DNA of 64,000 bases from an uncultured Oscillospiraceae bacterium (GTDB lineage: Bacteria > Bacillota > Clostridia > Oscillospirales > Oscillospiraceae): the NCBI GenBank assembly GCA_910587285.1, contig CAJULM010000008.1:14480-78479 (forward strand), in the 5' to 3' direction. Within the stretch, counting starts at the first letter, position 1. Every line of letters starts with the position of its first letter. Below are positions 1 through 8,697 of the stretch, one piece after another. Made by a program: the position numbers and the translations under genes. The notes under the pieces are model-generated. The model did not search any database. It saw only the letters and a program-made list of their open reading frames with translations, and was not told where the DNA came from.

Positions 1-371
1 ATAAAACCTATAAAAAGTATTTCTCTATGCGCCGGGAAAAGAGTAAGTGGTCGGAGAAAAATAAGGCGCTGGTTAAGAGTCTGGAGGAACGGGGCCTGAT
101 GACCGACTTCGGGAGGAGAAAAATAGAGGAGGCGCAAAAAAATGGCCAGTGGGACGCACCCAAGCCCGAGGCGGTTACAGAGGAGCACATCGCCAGCTTG
201 TCTGCCCTGCTGGAAGGATATGAACCGGCCTACACAAATTTTCAAGCGATGTCTTTGTCGGTGCGAAAGACCTACGCGCGGGCATACTTTGACGCGAAGA
301 CGCAGGCCGGGCGGGAAAGGCGAATCGCCTGGATGGTGGATCGGCTCAATCGAAATCTAAAGCCCATGTGA
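1..371 (+). CDS. YdeI/OmpD-associated family protein, 3' part only
   Basis: The frame is open from the first bases of the window (codons run from base 3), so the gene starts upstream and the ATG at 27 is internal. The visible C-terminal part carries the block KSKWSEKNK near its start and ERRIAWMVDRL near its end, both typical of the YdeI/OmpD-associated (bacteriocin-protection-like) family of small cytoplasmic proteins. Biochemical function is not established for the family. A GC-rich hairpin follows at 394-426. Confidence 0.7.
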   Translation, partial: KTYKKYFSMRREKSKWSEKNKALVKSLEERGLMTDFGRRKIEEAQKNGQWDAPKPEAVTEEHIASLSALLEGYEPAYTNFQAMSLSVRKTYARAYFDAKTQAGRERRIAWMVDRLNRNLKPM

Positions 372-393
372 CGGTCCGCTGGTGAAAAGACGG

Positions 394-430
394 GAGACCG
401 CCCTGCCGGAAAGGCAGGGCAGTCTCTTAT
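394..430. terminator. Hairpin between convergent genes
   Basis: A 14-bp stem with one mismatch (394-407 with 413-426, 5-nt loop) lies between the convergent YdeI-like and metallophosphoesterase genes. The U-run is short on both strands, so it is probably a bidirectional terminator of moderate strength. Confidence 0.5.
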
Positions 431-453
431 AAAACCATTTAGAGTAGGCGGAT

Positions 454-1083
454 TTAGCTCCGCTGCCACCATTTTTTCGGTTGTTCCGGTCGGTCGGGCA
501 GCTCCAGCAGGTATTTCCCCGTGACGTTGACCACTGTGGTGGGGCCGTACTGCCGCAGCCGGGGCTGCGTGGGGACGTATTGCAAATGGACATGGCCATA
601 ACAGTGGTACAGGGGCTGGTATCGGTCCAGTAGTTCTCGAAAGCACTCAAAGCCCCGGTGGCAGAGATCGTCCAAATCTCCCAAGCCCCGGGCGGGAGCA
701 TGGGTCATCAGAATATCCACTCCGCCCCGCCGAAGCTCGCCACGCACGCGGGCGATACGCCGGCGCATTCCCCATTCTGTGTACTGGTGGGGGCCGCGGC
801 TGTACTCCATGCTGCCCCCCAGACCCAGAATTTTATAGCCGCGGAATTTTACCACAGCCCCGTCGATGCAGTCGCACCCCTCGGGGGGATTTTTTTCGTA
901 GCCGGTGTCATGATTGCCGTGGACGTAGAACACGGGGATGTTGCCCATGGTGACCAGAAAGCTCAAGTAGCTGGCGGGCAGGTCGCCGCATGACAAAATG
1001 GCGTCTACCCCTGTCAGTTTATCCTTGGTGAAATACTCCCAGAGGCCGGGGTCGGCGGCATCGGAGATGACAAGCAGCTTCAC
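454..1083 (-). CDS. Metallophosphoesterase
   Basis: A 209-residue calcineurin-like phosphoesterase. The metal-binding motifs appear in order: ISDAADPG near the N-terminus, CGDLPA, GNHD, THAPARG and GHVH. These place two metal ions that activate water to hydrolyse a phosphomono- or diester; the substrate is unknown. It starts at a GTG that overlaps the stop of the preceding gene (GTGA at 1080-1083), with GGAGG seven bases upstream, so it is translationally coupled to the BMP-like gene. No signal peptide is seen, so it is cytoplasmic. Confidence 0.85.
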   Translation of the reverse strand: MKLLVISDAADPGLWEYFTKDKLTGVDAILSCGDLPASYLSFLVTMGNIPVFYVHGNHDTGYEKNPPEGCDCIDGAVVKFRGYKILGLGGSMEYSRGPHQYTEWGMRRRIARVRGELRRGGVDILMTHAPARGLGDLDDLCHRGFECFRELLDRYQPLYHCYGHVHLQYVPTQPRLRQYGPTTVVNVTGKYLLELPDRPEQPKKWWQRS

Positions 1084-3020
1084 ACTCCCGCCTCCTCCGG
1101 CGGGATGAGCCGGCGGTTCACTCCCAGGCGGCGGACGGTGGGTCGGGCCACGGGGAGCAGCTCCTCATAGCTGGGCAGACAGCCGTCCACCCGGTCGCAT
1201 AACCAGTCCATCTTCAAAATTTCCTCCATGGACAGCGGGCGGCTGCCGTCGTTGACCACCCGGCCGTCCTGGGTGACGATGGCGCGTTGGAAGGGCTGAA
1301 TGGCCCCGGTGCGAATGCCGTTTTGGAGAATGCGGGCCAGGGCCAGCATCCCTTCGGGCAGGTCGGGGCTGAGGCGTAGGTCCACTACGCCGCTGTTCAT
1401 CCCCCACCAGTAGTTGATGGCCTTGTCGCTGTCCTCCGCCAGAGGGATGCGCCGGGGGTCCTGGAGCAGCTCCCGGACGATGCGCACATAGAACTCCCCC
1501 CACAGCCAGCTGGGGGAGGCCAGCAGCTTCAGGCTGCCGTCCGGGCTGAGGCGGGCCAGTCCCTGGGCCCCCTCGGGCTGCTCGGAGATATGGTCCCGGT
1601 CGCTCACCAGCTGGATGCCCTGGCGGCAAAACTCGCCCATATAATCTCCGGGCAGGCAGTGCCAGCGCAAATCAATGCGGGCGTCCGGGTTGGTAAGGGC
1701 CACCCCCAAGGCAAAGGCGTTGATGCTGGCGGGTACGCCCAGAATGGGATAGCTGCCCACATAGCCAATGCGCCCAGTTTTGCACATGGCTCCGGCGATG
1801 GCCCCGGTGATGAATTTGCCCTCGTACACCCGGCAGTAGTAGGCCTTTACGTTTACATAGGGTTGGTCGATGGAGCAGTTCATAAAGCGTACCTTGGGGT
1901 ACTTTACCGCCACGCGCAGCGCGGCGTCGATAAGGCTGACAGCGGTGGTGAAGATAAGCTCCGCGCCGTCGCTCACCGCCTGCTCAATCACGTCCTCTCC
2001 ACGCTCCGGGTCCACATCGTAGTAGCATTGCACGCTCACGCTGTCGCCCAGGGTTTCCTCCAGGTACTCCCGGCCCCGGTCGTGAGAGGCGGTCCAGGCG
2101 CTGGTGTCCGGATTTTTCTGGAACAAAAAGGCGCAGCGCAGCTTTTTTTTGCCGAAGGAAAGCAGGCCTCCGCCTCCCGCCTTTTTTTCCGCGCCCATGG
2201 GGGCCAGGCTGACGGCGATGGGTTCTGTCTCGGTGTAGACGCACAGCTCCCGCCACACGGCGGACAGGGTCTGGCGGTAGCCGTCCTCCTCCATGGTCAT
2301 AAACTCCGCTGCGGTGTGGAAATGCAGCCAGCGCAGCAGGGCGTCCCCCGCAGTGAGGCCCAGTCCGGCGCCGCCCAGGCGGTAGAAGCTGTTGCGGAAG
2401 GCGAAGAAGCGGCGGTTAAATTTCTTCTGAAAGTCCTCCGGCCAGAGCTGGTCCTTGGCGAAGCCCAGGGCGGCCTGGAGGGCGGCGTAACTGCCCAGGT
2501 CGCTGAAGTGAACGCCCCAGCACTTAGAGCAGCGGTAGAACTCCAGAAACTCCAGATAGATTTTGACGGTGATATCTTCGCTCTGGGCGGGCATCAGCCG
2601 GATGACCTCCGCGCGGATGGTGGTGGAGCCCAGAGACTTGAGCACACTCACCCGCTTGTTGCCCTCCTCCACATAGAACCGGCCCAGGTACTCAAAGCAC
2701 TTGATGGGGTCGTGAATGCCTTCGCTGAGCTGGGAGGCACACAGGTTAGTCCACTTCACGGCAAACTCGGTCTCCGTTCCCAGCAGGGGGTAGAACCCGG
2801 GGGAGAAGGAATTGCACCGGGCGTCCTGGGTGGAACCCACGATGAGATAGATGGGAATCTCCATAGTTCCCAGGGAAATCTGGGACAGGGGGGCGGACTG
2901 CCGCAGGTGTTGGAGGGACTGGATATAAGGGTACAGCCCTCGGTGGACGCAGTTTTTGTATTCCTTTTGGCCCTGCTTCAGAGCTGCGGCATAGCACTGT
3001 ACGGCCTCGATGGTTGCCAT
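1080..3020 (-). CDS. ParB-like/BMP-family substrate-binding fusion protein
   Basis: About 646 residues. The N-terminal third contains EEGNKRVSVLKSLG near residue 120, which resembles the ParB/Srx-type nucleotide-binding fold. The C-terminal half, from about residue 290, looks like a BMP-family (nucleoside-binding) periplasmic-fold domain with GRIGYVGSYPILG and GVALTNPDARI. There is no signal peptide or lipobox, so unlike normal BMP lipoproteins it should be cytoplasmic, perhaps a ligand sensor. The ATG at 3020 is preferred to the one at 3026 because AAAGGAG then sits eight bases away. It lies between lepA and the phosphoesterase on the same strand, and its stop overlaps the start of the phosphoesterase. 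Confidence 0.7.
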   Translation of the reverse strand: MATIEAVQCYAAALKQGQKEYKNCVHRGLYPYIQSLQHLRQSAPLSQISLGTMEIPIYLIVGSTQDARCNSFSPGFYPLLGTETEFAVKWTNLCASQLSEGIHDPIKCFEYLGRFYVEEGNKRVSVLKSLGSTTIRAEVIRLMPAQSEDITVKIYLEFLEFYRCSKCWGVHFSDLGSYAALQAALGFAKDQLWPEDFQKKFNRRFFAFRNSFYRLGGAGLGLTAGDALLRWLHFHTAAEFMTMEEDGYRQTLSAVWRELCVYTETEPIAVSLAPMGAEKKAGGGGLLSFGKKKLRCAFLFQKNPDTSAWTASHDRGREYLEETLGDSVSVQCYYDVDPERGEDVIEQAVSDGAELIFTTAVSLIDAALRVAVKYPKVRFMNCSIDQPYVNVKAYYCRVYEGKFITGAIAGAMCKTGRIGYVGSYPILGVPASINAFALGVALTNPDARIDLRWHCLPGDYMGEFCRQGIQLVSDRDHISEQPEGAQGLARLSPDGSLKLLASPSWLWGEFYVRIVRELLQDPRRIPLAEDSDKAINYWWGMNSGVVDLRLSPDLPEGMLALARILQNGIRTGAIQPFQRAIVTQDGRVVNDGSRPLSMEEILKMDWLCDRVDGCLPSYEELLPVARPTVRRLGVNRRLIPPEEAGV

Positions 3021-3049
3021 AGGCATCGCTCCTTTATATTAGGCTGGAA

Positions 3050-3076
3050 AGCCTTCCCCCGCAGGGGGAAGGCTTT
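3050..3076. terminator. Hairpin between lepA and the BMP-like gene
   Basis: Perfect stem AGCCTTCCCC / GGGGAAGGCT separating two minus-strand genes. The long T-run (TTTTTG) is on the plus strand; on the minus strand only TTTCC follows, so read-through from lepA is likely. Confidence 0.45.
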
Positions 3077-3085
3077 TTGTGTGAG

Positions 3086-4897
3086 TTATCCCTCGTCGTC
3101 GATTTTCAAAACGGCCATGAAGGCTTCCGTGGGCATCTGGACGGTACCCAGGGAGCGCATCTTCTTCTTGCCCTCTTTCTGCTTCTCCAGGAGCTTCTTC
3201 TTTCGGGTGATGTCGCCGCCATAGCACTTGGCCAGCACGTCTTTGCGCAGGGCCTTCAGCGTCTCCCGAGCGATGACCTTGCCGCCGATAGCCGCTTGGA
3301 TAGGCACCTCGAACATCTGGCGTGGAATGTTCTCCTTCAGCTTTTCGCAGATGCGCCGCGCCCGCTTGTAGGCCTTCTCCCGGTGGGCGATAAAGGAGAG
3401 GGCGTCCACCTGGTCGCCGTTGAGCAGTAAATCCACCTTTACCAAATCGGAGGGCCGGTATTCGTCCAGCTCGTAGTCCAGGGAGGCGTAGCCCCGGGTC
3501 TTGGCCTTCAAGGTGTCGAAAAAGTCATAGATGATCTCATTCAGCGGCATGAGATACCGGATTTCCACCAGGTTGGTGTCCAGGTACTGCATATCCTTGT
3601 ATTCCCCGCGCCGGTCCTGGCACAGCGGCATAATGCTGCCCACATAGTCCGGCGGGGCGATGATAGACACCGCGGCGTAGGGCTCCATGGCCTCCTTGAT
3701 GGAGCCGGGGTCCGGATAGTTGTGGGGATTGTCCACCCGCACCACGGTGCCGTCCGTTTTCGTCACCTCGTAGATGACGGATGGGAGGGTGGTGATCAGG
3801 TCCAGGTCGAACTCCCGCTCCAGCCGCTCCTGGATGATCTCCATGTGGAGCATCCCCAAAAAGCCGCAGCGAAATCCAAAGCCCAGGGCGATGGACGATT
3901 CCGGTTCGAAGGACAAGGAGGCGTCGTTGAGCTGAAGCTTTTCCAGCGCGTCCCGCAGGTCGGGGTATTTGGAGCCGTCCTCGGTGTACACGCCGCAGTA
4001 CACCATGGCCTGGGCGGGGCGGTAGCCCGGGAGGGGGTCGGCGGTGGGGCGGGCCGCCTCGGTGATGGTGTCGCCCACCCGGGTGTCCTTCACGTTTTTG
4101 ATGGAGGCGGTGAACCAGCCCACCTCTCCGGCGGACAGGGCGGGCGCGCTGTCCATGCCCAGGGGGCGCAGGTAGCCGCAGTCCAGCACCGTATACTGCG
4201 CCCCGGAGGCCATGAGCTTCACCTGCATTCCCGGCTTCAGCGTGCCCTCCATGATGCGGAAGTAGACGATCACTCCCAGGTAGGGGTCGTACTGGCTGTC
4301 GAAGATCAGGGCCTTCAGGGGGGCGTCCGGGCTGCCCTCCGGGGCGGGGATGTTGCGCACGATGTCCTCCAGCACCGCCTGGATGTTGATGCCCTGCTTG
4401 GCGGAAATTTCCGGCGCATCCAAGGCGGGCAGACCGATGATGTCCTCAATCTCGTGCTTCACACGCTCCGGGTCGGCGGCGGGCAGGTCAATTTTGTTCA
4501 GCACGGGACGGATCTCTAAATCGTGGTCCAGGGCGAGGTAGGTATTGGCCAGGGTCTGGGCCTCCACGCCCTGGGCGGCGTCCACCACCAGCACTGCCCC
4601 CTCGCAGGCGGCCAGGGAGCGGCTCACCTCGTAGTTGAAGTCCACGTGGCCCGGGGTGTCGATGAGGTTGAGGCAGTAGGTTTCCCCATCCTGGGCCTTG
4701 TAATCCATGCGCACGGCCCGGGCCTTGATGGTGATGCCCCGCTCCCGCTCCAAATCCATGTTGTCCAACAGCTGAGACGCCATCAGCCGCTGCTCCACCG
4801 CGCCGCAGATTTCGATCATACGGTCAGACAGGGTGGATTTGCCGTGGTCGATGTGTGCAATAATGGAAAAGTTGCGAATTTTGGATTGGTCTGTCAT
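3086..4897 (-). CDS. lepA: Elongation factor 4 (LepA)
   Basis: A 603-residue translational GTPase that binds stalled or mistranslocated ribosomes and assists ribosome biogenesis. The G1 motif AHIDHGKST is at residues 14-22, DTPGHVDF gives G3, NKIDLP gives G4, and the LepA-specific C-terminal domain runs to the end. The start at 4897 (MTDQSKIRNF) has GGAGGTATCC directly upstream; an in-frame extension from a TTG at 5095 has no family support and reads through a duplicated stretch. The first 52 bases of the gene (4846-4897) are repeated exactly at 5081-5132, so this copy carries a secondarily acquired ribosome site. Confidence 0.97.
   Translation of the reverse strand: MTDQSKIRNFSIIAHIDHGKSTLSDRMIEICGAVEQRLMASQLLDNMDLERERGITIKARAVRMDYKAQDGETYCLNLIDTPGHVDFNYEVSRSLAACEGAVLVVDAAQGVEAQTLANTYLALDHDLEIRPVLNKIDLPAADPERVKHEIEDIIGLPALDAPEISAKQGINIQAVLEDIVRNIPAPEGSPDAPLKALIFDSQYDPYLGVIVYFRIMEGTLKPGMQVKLMASGAQYTVLDCGYLRPLGMDSAPALSAGEVGWFTASIKNVKDTRVGDTITEAARPTADPLPGYRPAQAMVYCGVYTEDGSKYPDLRDALEKLQLNDASLSFEPESSIALGFGFRCGFLGMLHMEIIQERLEREFDLDLITTLPSVIYEVTKTDGTVVRVDNPHNYPDPGSIKEAMEPYAAVSIIAPPDYVGSIMPLCQDRRGEYKDMQYLDTNLVEIRYLMPLNEIIYDFFDTLKAKTRGYASLDYELDEYRPSDLVKVDLLLNGDQVDALSFIAHREKAYKRARRICEKLKENIPRQMFEVPIQAAIGGKVIARETLKALRKDVLAKCYGGDITRKKKLLEKQKEGKKKMRSLGTVQMPTEAFMAVLKIDDEG
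4846..4897 (-). repeat. Direct repeat copy 1: 5' end of intact lepA
   Basis: This 52-base stretch, covering the lepA start codon and the next 16 codons, is identical to 5081-5132. Identity ends exactly at the ATG on one side and at ggtcg on the other. Confidence 0.95.
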
Positions 4898-5080
4898 ATG
4901 GGATACCTCCGAAGGCAAATCCACCCCCGCCGCAGGCGGGCGCGCGAAGCGCGTAATTTTAATCAAAATCGGGCCCCCCGCAAAGCCGCTCGTTGGCTTT
5001 GTGGGGAAAGGAAGAGCAAGGAAGCGCACTTCGCTTTGGCCAAAGGCGGAAGCGGAGTTAAGCGGACTTTGCGACGACGC
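4898..5080. repeat. 183-bp GC-rich insert between the lepA repeats
   Basis: Sequence separating the two copies of the lepA 5' end. It holds short palindromes (CCGCCGCAGGCGG at 4927, GCGCGAAGCGC at 4939, GCGAAGTGCGC on the minus strand near 5035) and supplies the ribosome site now used by lepA. In composition it resembles the intergenic repeat elements at 40.3, 43.1 and 52.6 kb but is not clearly homologous to them. Confidence 0.6.
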
Positions 5081-5132
5081 GGTCGATGTGTGCAATAATG
5101 GAAAAGTTGCGAATTTTGGATTGGTCTGTCAT
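5058..5132 (-). pseudogene. Truncated duplicate of the lepA 5' end
   Basis: An ATG at 5132 opens a 24-codon frame whose first 17 codons are identical to LepA, followed by seven unrelated codons and TAA. Its ATG overlaps the TGA of the upstream SGNH-like gene (ATGA), with GGAGGG upstream. This is most simply the ancestral lepA start site, now cut off by the 183-bp insert. The ATGA junction implies that lepA was once translationally coupled to the acyl-transfer gene pair. Confidence 0.8.
5081..5132 (-). repeat. Direct repeat copy 2: detached lepA 5' end
   Basis: Exact 52-base copy of 4846-4897, offset by 235 bases. Confidence 0.95.
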
Positions 5133-6193
5133 GAGTGTCCGCCCTCCTGTTTTGGGCGGTTGAATAATATTTCGTAGTCGTATGACTTCACAAACTGCCG
5201 CAGCTCAGCCAGCTGGGTCCGGTAGTCCTCCCGGGTCCAGCGAAACTCCCCGTTCATCAGCGCCTGGGCGGCCCAGGCGGTGACGTCACCGGAGCAGTGG
5301 ACGTGGTCGGTATAGTAGTTCAGGTTGGTCATGGGCATACAGTACATCAGGCTGTGCAGCGACACGTTGTCGTACTCCAGCAGCCGGCCGGCGGCGTACT
5401 CCACCGCCGTGAGGATGGCGTCCGCCGTCCCTTCCCGGGTCATCTTGTCCCAGTACAAAATGCTGTAGGGCGGAAACCAAATGATAAACTGGGTGTTCGG
5501 GTGCTCCTCCAGCCAGGCGCACACCACGTCCAGATTCTCCTCTGCCGCGCTCAGGTAGGCGTCGGCAGAGAGAGGGGCGGGGTTTATCACCGGGCGGGCA
5601 TAGCCCCGCAGAGCGTCGTCCCAGCTGAAATCGTGGGCTCCGTCCCACACGTAGGCGTCGTCCAGCGTCACCGCCTCCTCGGACCGCCGACGCAGAAAGG
5701 TGCGCAGGGCGGTCTCATAGGTGTCGGCGTTGAGCAGGTACTCCACGTCGTCCAGGGGATTTTGATTGTAGAGATATTGAGGCAGCTCCACCGTGCGGCC
5801 GCTGTCCGAGCGGACGAAGATATTGGGGTCCAGGCCAAAGTAAACCCGGTTGAGCTTGGGGTGAGTGCGGAAGGCCAGGCGCAGCGCCGTGTCAAATTCG
5901 GAAATCCACCCGTCGGGGAAGGTGATTTTCAGCGTTTGCTCCCCGGTGCCCTGGGTGAACCAGCTGGCGCGGTAATTGGCCACCAGGGAGGTGCCCATCA
6001 CCACGGCGGAGTAATCCTGGTGACGGATGAGGCCCGCCATCTGATAGCGCTGGTTATCAAATAGGGCGGTTTCCTCCTCGCCAATGCCGCCCAGAACGAA
6101 GAAGGGGTCCTCCGTGGACAGCAGGAGGGTCAGCGCCCCAAAGCAGGCCAAAATCCCCGCCAGCACCGCGATAAAAAAGTGTTTGGGCTTCAT
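5129..6193 (-). CDS. SGNH-like (DltD/AlgX-type) membrane-anchored protein
   Basis: 354 residues with one N-terminal membrane anchor (about residues 6-26) and an extracytoplasmic domain. VVMGTSLVANY (GTS at 67-69) fits the nucleophile block of SGNH-fold esterase/acyltransferase partners, and YYTDHVHCSGD near residue 300 fits the C-terminal Asp-His block. The MBOAT gene lies 69 bases upstream in the same direction, the pairing seen for DltB/DltD and AlgI/AlgJ/AlgX systems that acylate envelope polymers outside the cell. The polymer acylated here is unknown. The stop overlaps the old lepA ATG. Confidence 0.65.
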   Translation of the reverse strand: MKPKHFFIAVLAGILACFGALTLLLSTEDPFFVLGGIGEEETALFDNQRYQMAGLIRHQDYSAVVMGTSLVANYRASWFTQGTGEQTLKITFPDGWISEFDTALRLAFRTHPKLNRVYFGLDPNIFVRSDSGRTVELPQYLYNQNPLDDVEYLLNADTYETALRTFLRRRSEEAVTLDDAYVWDGAHDFSWDDALRGYARPVINPAPLSADAYLSAAEENLDVVCAWLEEHPNTQFIIWFPPYSILYWDKMTREGTADAILTAVEYAAGRLLEYDNVSLHSLMYCMPMTNLNYYTDHVHCSGDVTAWAAQALMNGEFRWTREDYRTQLAELRQFVKSYDYEILFNRPKQEGGHS

Positions 6194-6262
6194 AAGGTCC
6201 TCCTTTCGCGGTGGTGGGTTGCTTGTTCTGTGCCTTTTGAGTTCCCTGAGACCGGCGTTCGG

Positions 6263-7711
6263 CTAAAAGTTTGCGTAAATAAACGTCTCCACGCCGGAGA
6301 AGAAGATCACCGACCCCACCACGCACAGCACCGCCAGCACTACCTTCCATACCCGGGGCTGGAAGTGTTCCGCCTGGACGATGGGGTTGGGGCAGGCCAG
6401 CAGGCCCAGCCCCGCGGGAATGGCCATCAGCGGGGCCCAGTAGGTGAGGGCCCGGCCTCCCTCCTTCAAAAGCCCCTGGGCGAAGGACAGGGCGTGGGAC
6501 AGGGCGCCCATGGGCAGCGCCGCGGCAAAGCCGGGGCTGGGCTCTCCCCAGCCAGAGCGGAACAGCCCGCCCAACAGGGCCAGGGCCTGGTCCAGACTGT
6601 CCGCCCGGAAAAAGACCCAGGCCAAATTGACAAAGGCGAAGGTGAGCAGCCAGGCTGCGGGCTTGGGCAGAGAGATATTCCCCTTCAGCAGCCGCTCGGC
6701 CACCTGGGCGGCTCCGTGGAGCGCCCCCCAGATGAGAAAGCCCCAGCCCGCCCCGTGCCACAGCCCGGACAGCAGGAAAATGAGCATGATGTTCCGGCAG
6801 GTGACGGCGGTCCCCTTTCGGTTGCCCCCCAGGGGAATGTACACGCACTGGCGGAAGAAGCGGGACAGGGTGATGTGCCACCGGGCCCAGAAGTCTTTGA
6901 CCGACAGGGCCTGATAGGGGCTGTTGAAATTGACCGGCAGGGCGATGCCCATCATCCGGGCCATGCCGGAGGCCATGTCGCAGTAGCCGGAGAAGTCGAA
7001 GTAGATTTGCAGGGTGTAGCACAAAATGGTGAGGGCACAGTCCATGGGGGCCAAGGTCCAGGCGTTGGCAAAGCCATAGTTCGCCCCGTTGGCGAACACA
7101 GTAGCCGCCAGCACCTTCTTGGCCAGCCCCAGGGAAAAGCAGTACAGCCCTGCCGCCAAATCGTCCCAGGAGAGGGGGGCCGGAGTACGCAGCTGGGGCG
7201 CCAGCTCTCCCACCCGGGTGATGGGGCCGCAGGTGGCGGTGGCGAAAAAGGTGAGGCAGCAGGCGAAATCCAGCGGGGTGACATCCGGCCCCACCGCTCC
7301 GTCATAGCAGTCCCGCAGCCAGAAAATCTGCTGGAAGGTGACAAAAGAGAGCCCTAAGGGGGCCAGCCAGCCGGGCGGAGTGAACAGTCCCTCCAGCGGG
7401 GTGAGGGAGAGGGCAAAGCCGGTGTACTTGAAAAAGGCCAGCACCGCCAGCAGAGTCAGGCTGCCCGTCCAAAGCAGGAGGCGGCCCTGCCTGGGGGCTT
7501 GGGCGATGCGGCGGCCCAGCAGGAAGCTCAGCGCGCCCTCCCCCGCCAGCACCAGCAGCGACCAGGGGGAGCCCCAGCCGCAGAACAGCAGCCCCGCGCA
7601 CAGCAGGGCGGTCCGGGCGGCGGAGTTTCCCGCCCAGCGGTTCAGCACCCGCCACAGGATGAGGGCGGCGGGCAGATAGGCCAGCACGAACAGATGACTT
7701 TGTACGTTCAT
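6263..7711 (-). CDS. MBOAT family O-acyltransferase
   Basis: 482 residues with about ten membrane segments. The family signature is clear: FNSPYQALSVKDFWARWHITL, with the WARWHITL motif, and then GLWHGAGWGFLIWG, whose His is the catalytic histidine of DltB/AlgI-type enzymes. It should pass acyl groups across the membrane to its SGNH-like partner at 5129-6193. No dltA or dltC genes are nearby, so teichoic-acid D-alanylation is not implied; O-acetylation of a surface polysaccharide is more likely. Confidence 0.9.
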   Translation of the reverse strand: MNVQSHLFVLAYLPAALILWRVLNRWAGNSAARTALLCAGLLFCGWGSPWSLLVLAGEGALSFLLGRRIAQAPRQGRLLLWTGSLTLLAVLAFFKYTGFALSLTPLEGLFTPPGWLAPLGLSFVTFQQIFWLRDCYDGAVGPDVTPLDFACCLTFFATATCGPITRVGELAPQLRTPAPLSWDDLAAGLYCFSLGLAKKVLAATVFANGANYGFANAWTLAPMDCALTILCYTLQIYFDFSGYCDMASGMARMMGIALPVNFNSPYQALSVKDFWARWHITLSRFFRQCVYIPLGGNRKGTAVTCRNIMLIFLLSGLWHGAGWGFLIWGALHGAAQVAERLLKGNISLPKPAAWLLTFAFVNLAWVFFRADSLDQALALLGGLFRSGWGEPSPGFAAALPMGALSHALSFAQGLLKEGGRALTYWAPLMAIPAGLGLLACPNPIVQAEHFQPRVWKVVLAVLCVVGSVIFFSGVETFIYANF

Positions 7712-7742
7712 CGCTCCACCTCGGTTTCGGGGGATTTTGTCC

Positions 7743-8447
7743 TCACTTGGTGTTGTCCATGTGGCTGGACATCTCGCCGTTCAGCCGTTCGCCGCAGGTG
7801 TGGACAATTTGCAGGAGGGATTGGTAGGTGCCGGGGTAGGCTGCTTTCATGGAGCTGTGGTCCATGGCGGGGAAGCGGGTGTCCTTGCTGGGGCTGTTCA
7901 GGGCCTGGGCGTACTCTGACTCGCTCATAATCATATCGGCACGGGGCAGGCCGGCCAGGAACCACTCCTCCGGCACGGAGAAAATGTCGTCCTCGCCGTT
8001 GGGGCTGGCGCGGTGAAGGTGCCGGAACAGGATGTATATGGTGGTGGACAGGTAGTTGGCGGCCGCCCGGGTGGCCTTCTTGTTGCCTAACTGGCTGAGC
8101 AGGTCAAACAGCAGCCCGACCGAGTTGACAATCAGCTTTTTGGACAGAGTGGCCAGCACGGAGCCGCGCAGCACGTTGTCCCGCTCATCGGATACGTCGT
8201 ACAGGGTGTCCGCATCCAAGATGGTGGTGCCGTCCCGGCTGAGGGTGCGGCCCAGCAGAAAATCGACGGACACGTTATAAAAATCGCAGGCCTTGCCCAC
8301 AAAAACCAGGCCGGGCTCTCGGGCTCCGTTTTCGTAGTGGGAGAGCAGAGCCTGTGAAATGCCGAGCGCCTTTGCGGCCTGGCGCTGAGAGATTCCCTTT
8401 TCCTGTCGCAGCAGGGACAGGGTGCGTGCGAAATCCGGATTTGTCAT
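7743..8447 (-). CDS. XRE-family transcriptional regulator with large C-terminal domain
   Basis: 234 residues. An N-terminal helix-turn-helix (about 6-60: GISQRQAAKALGISQALLSHYENG) is followed by about 170 residues without a recognised domain. The start at 8447 is chosen because the HTH begins there and GAGGGGG precedes it by ten bases; the longer reading from 8507 adds 20 unlikely residues. It is divergent from pta with its own promoter at 8578-8606. Its target is not evident. Confidence 0.8.
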   Translation of the reverse strand: MTNPDFARTLSLLRQEKGISQRQAAKALGISQALLSHYENGAREPGLVFVGKACDFYNVSVDFLLGRTLSRDGTTILDADTLYDVSDERDNVLRGSVLATLSKKLIVNSVGLLFDLLSQLGNKKATRAAANYLSTTIYILFRHLHRASPNGEDDIFSVPEEWFLAGLPRADMIMSESEYAQALNSPSKDTRFPAMDHSSMKAAYPGTYQSLLQIVHTCGERLNGEMSSHMDNTK

Positions 8448-8577
8448 GTCTTTATTTCCCCCTCTTGTAAATCTCATGGAGGAAGGGCAGGACAAATCCG
8501 TGCACATGGGGCAGGTTCCGGCGATTCCTCATAGGGTCCGTCCTTCAGGGCGGGCGGCGTCTCAACACAGCAAGTAT

Positions 8578-8606
8578 AGTATAATCAGGGCAAAACGATT
8601 TGTAAA
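8578..8606 (-). promoter_or_regulatory. Promoter for the XRE regulator
   Basis: Minus-strand TTTACA (8601-8606), 17-bp spacer, TATACT (8578-8583). Start expected near 8571. Confidence 0.6.
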
Positions 8607-8668
8607 GAGTCACTTAGGGGAAAATTCCTCAATTTGCCAGCTAAGTTTGTGTTTTTTCCCGATTACTC

Positions 8669-8697
8669 TTGAAAAAGGGCCGGAGCAGTGGTACATT
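8669..8697 (+). promoter_or_regulatory. Probable pta promoter
   Basis: TTGAAA (8669-8674), 17-bp spacer, TACATT (8692-8697). Confidence 0.45.

Noticed and set aside
4898..5095. Amino-terminal extension of LepA to a TTG at 5095
   Set aside because: It reads through the insert and part of the repeat, matches no LepA, and the ATG at 4897 has the ribosome site.
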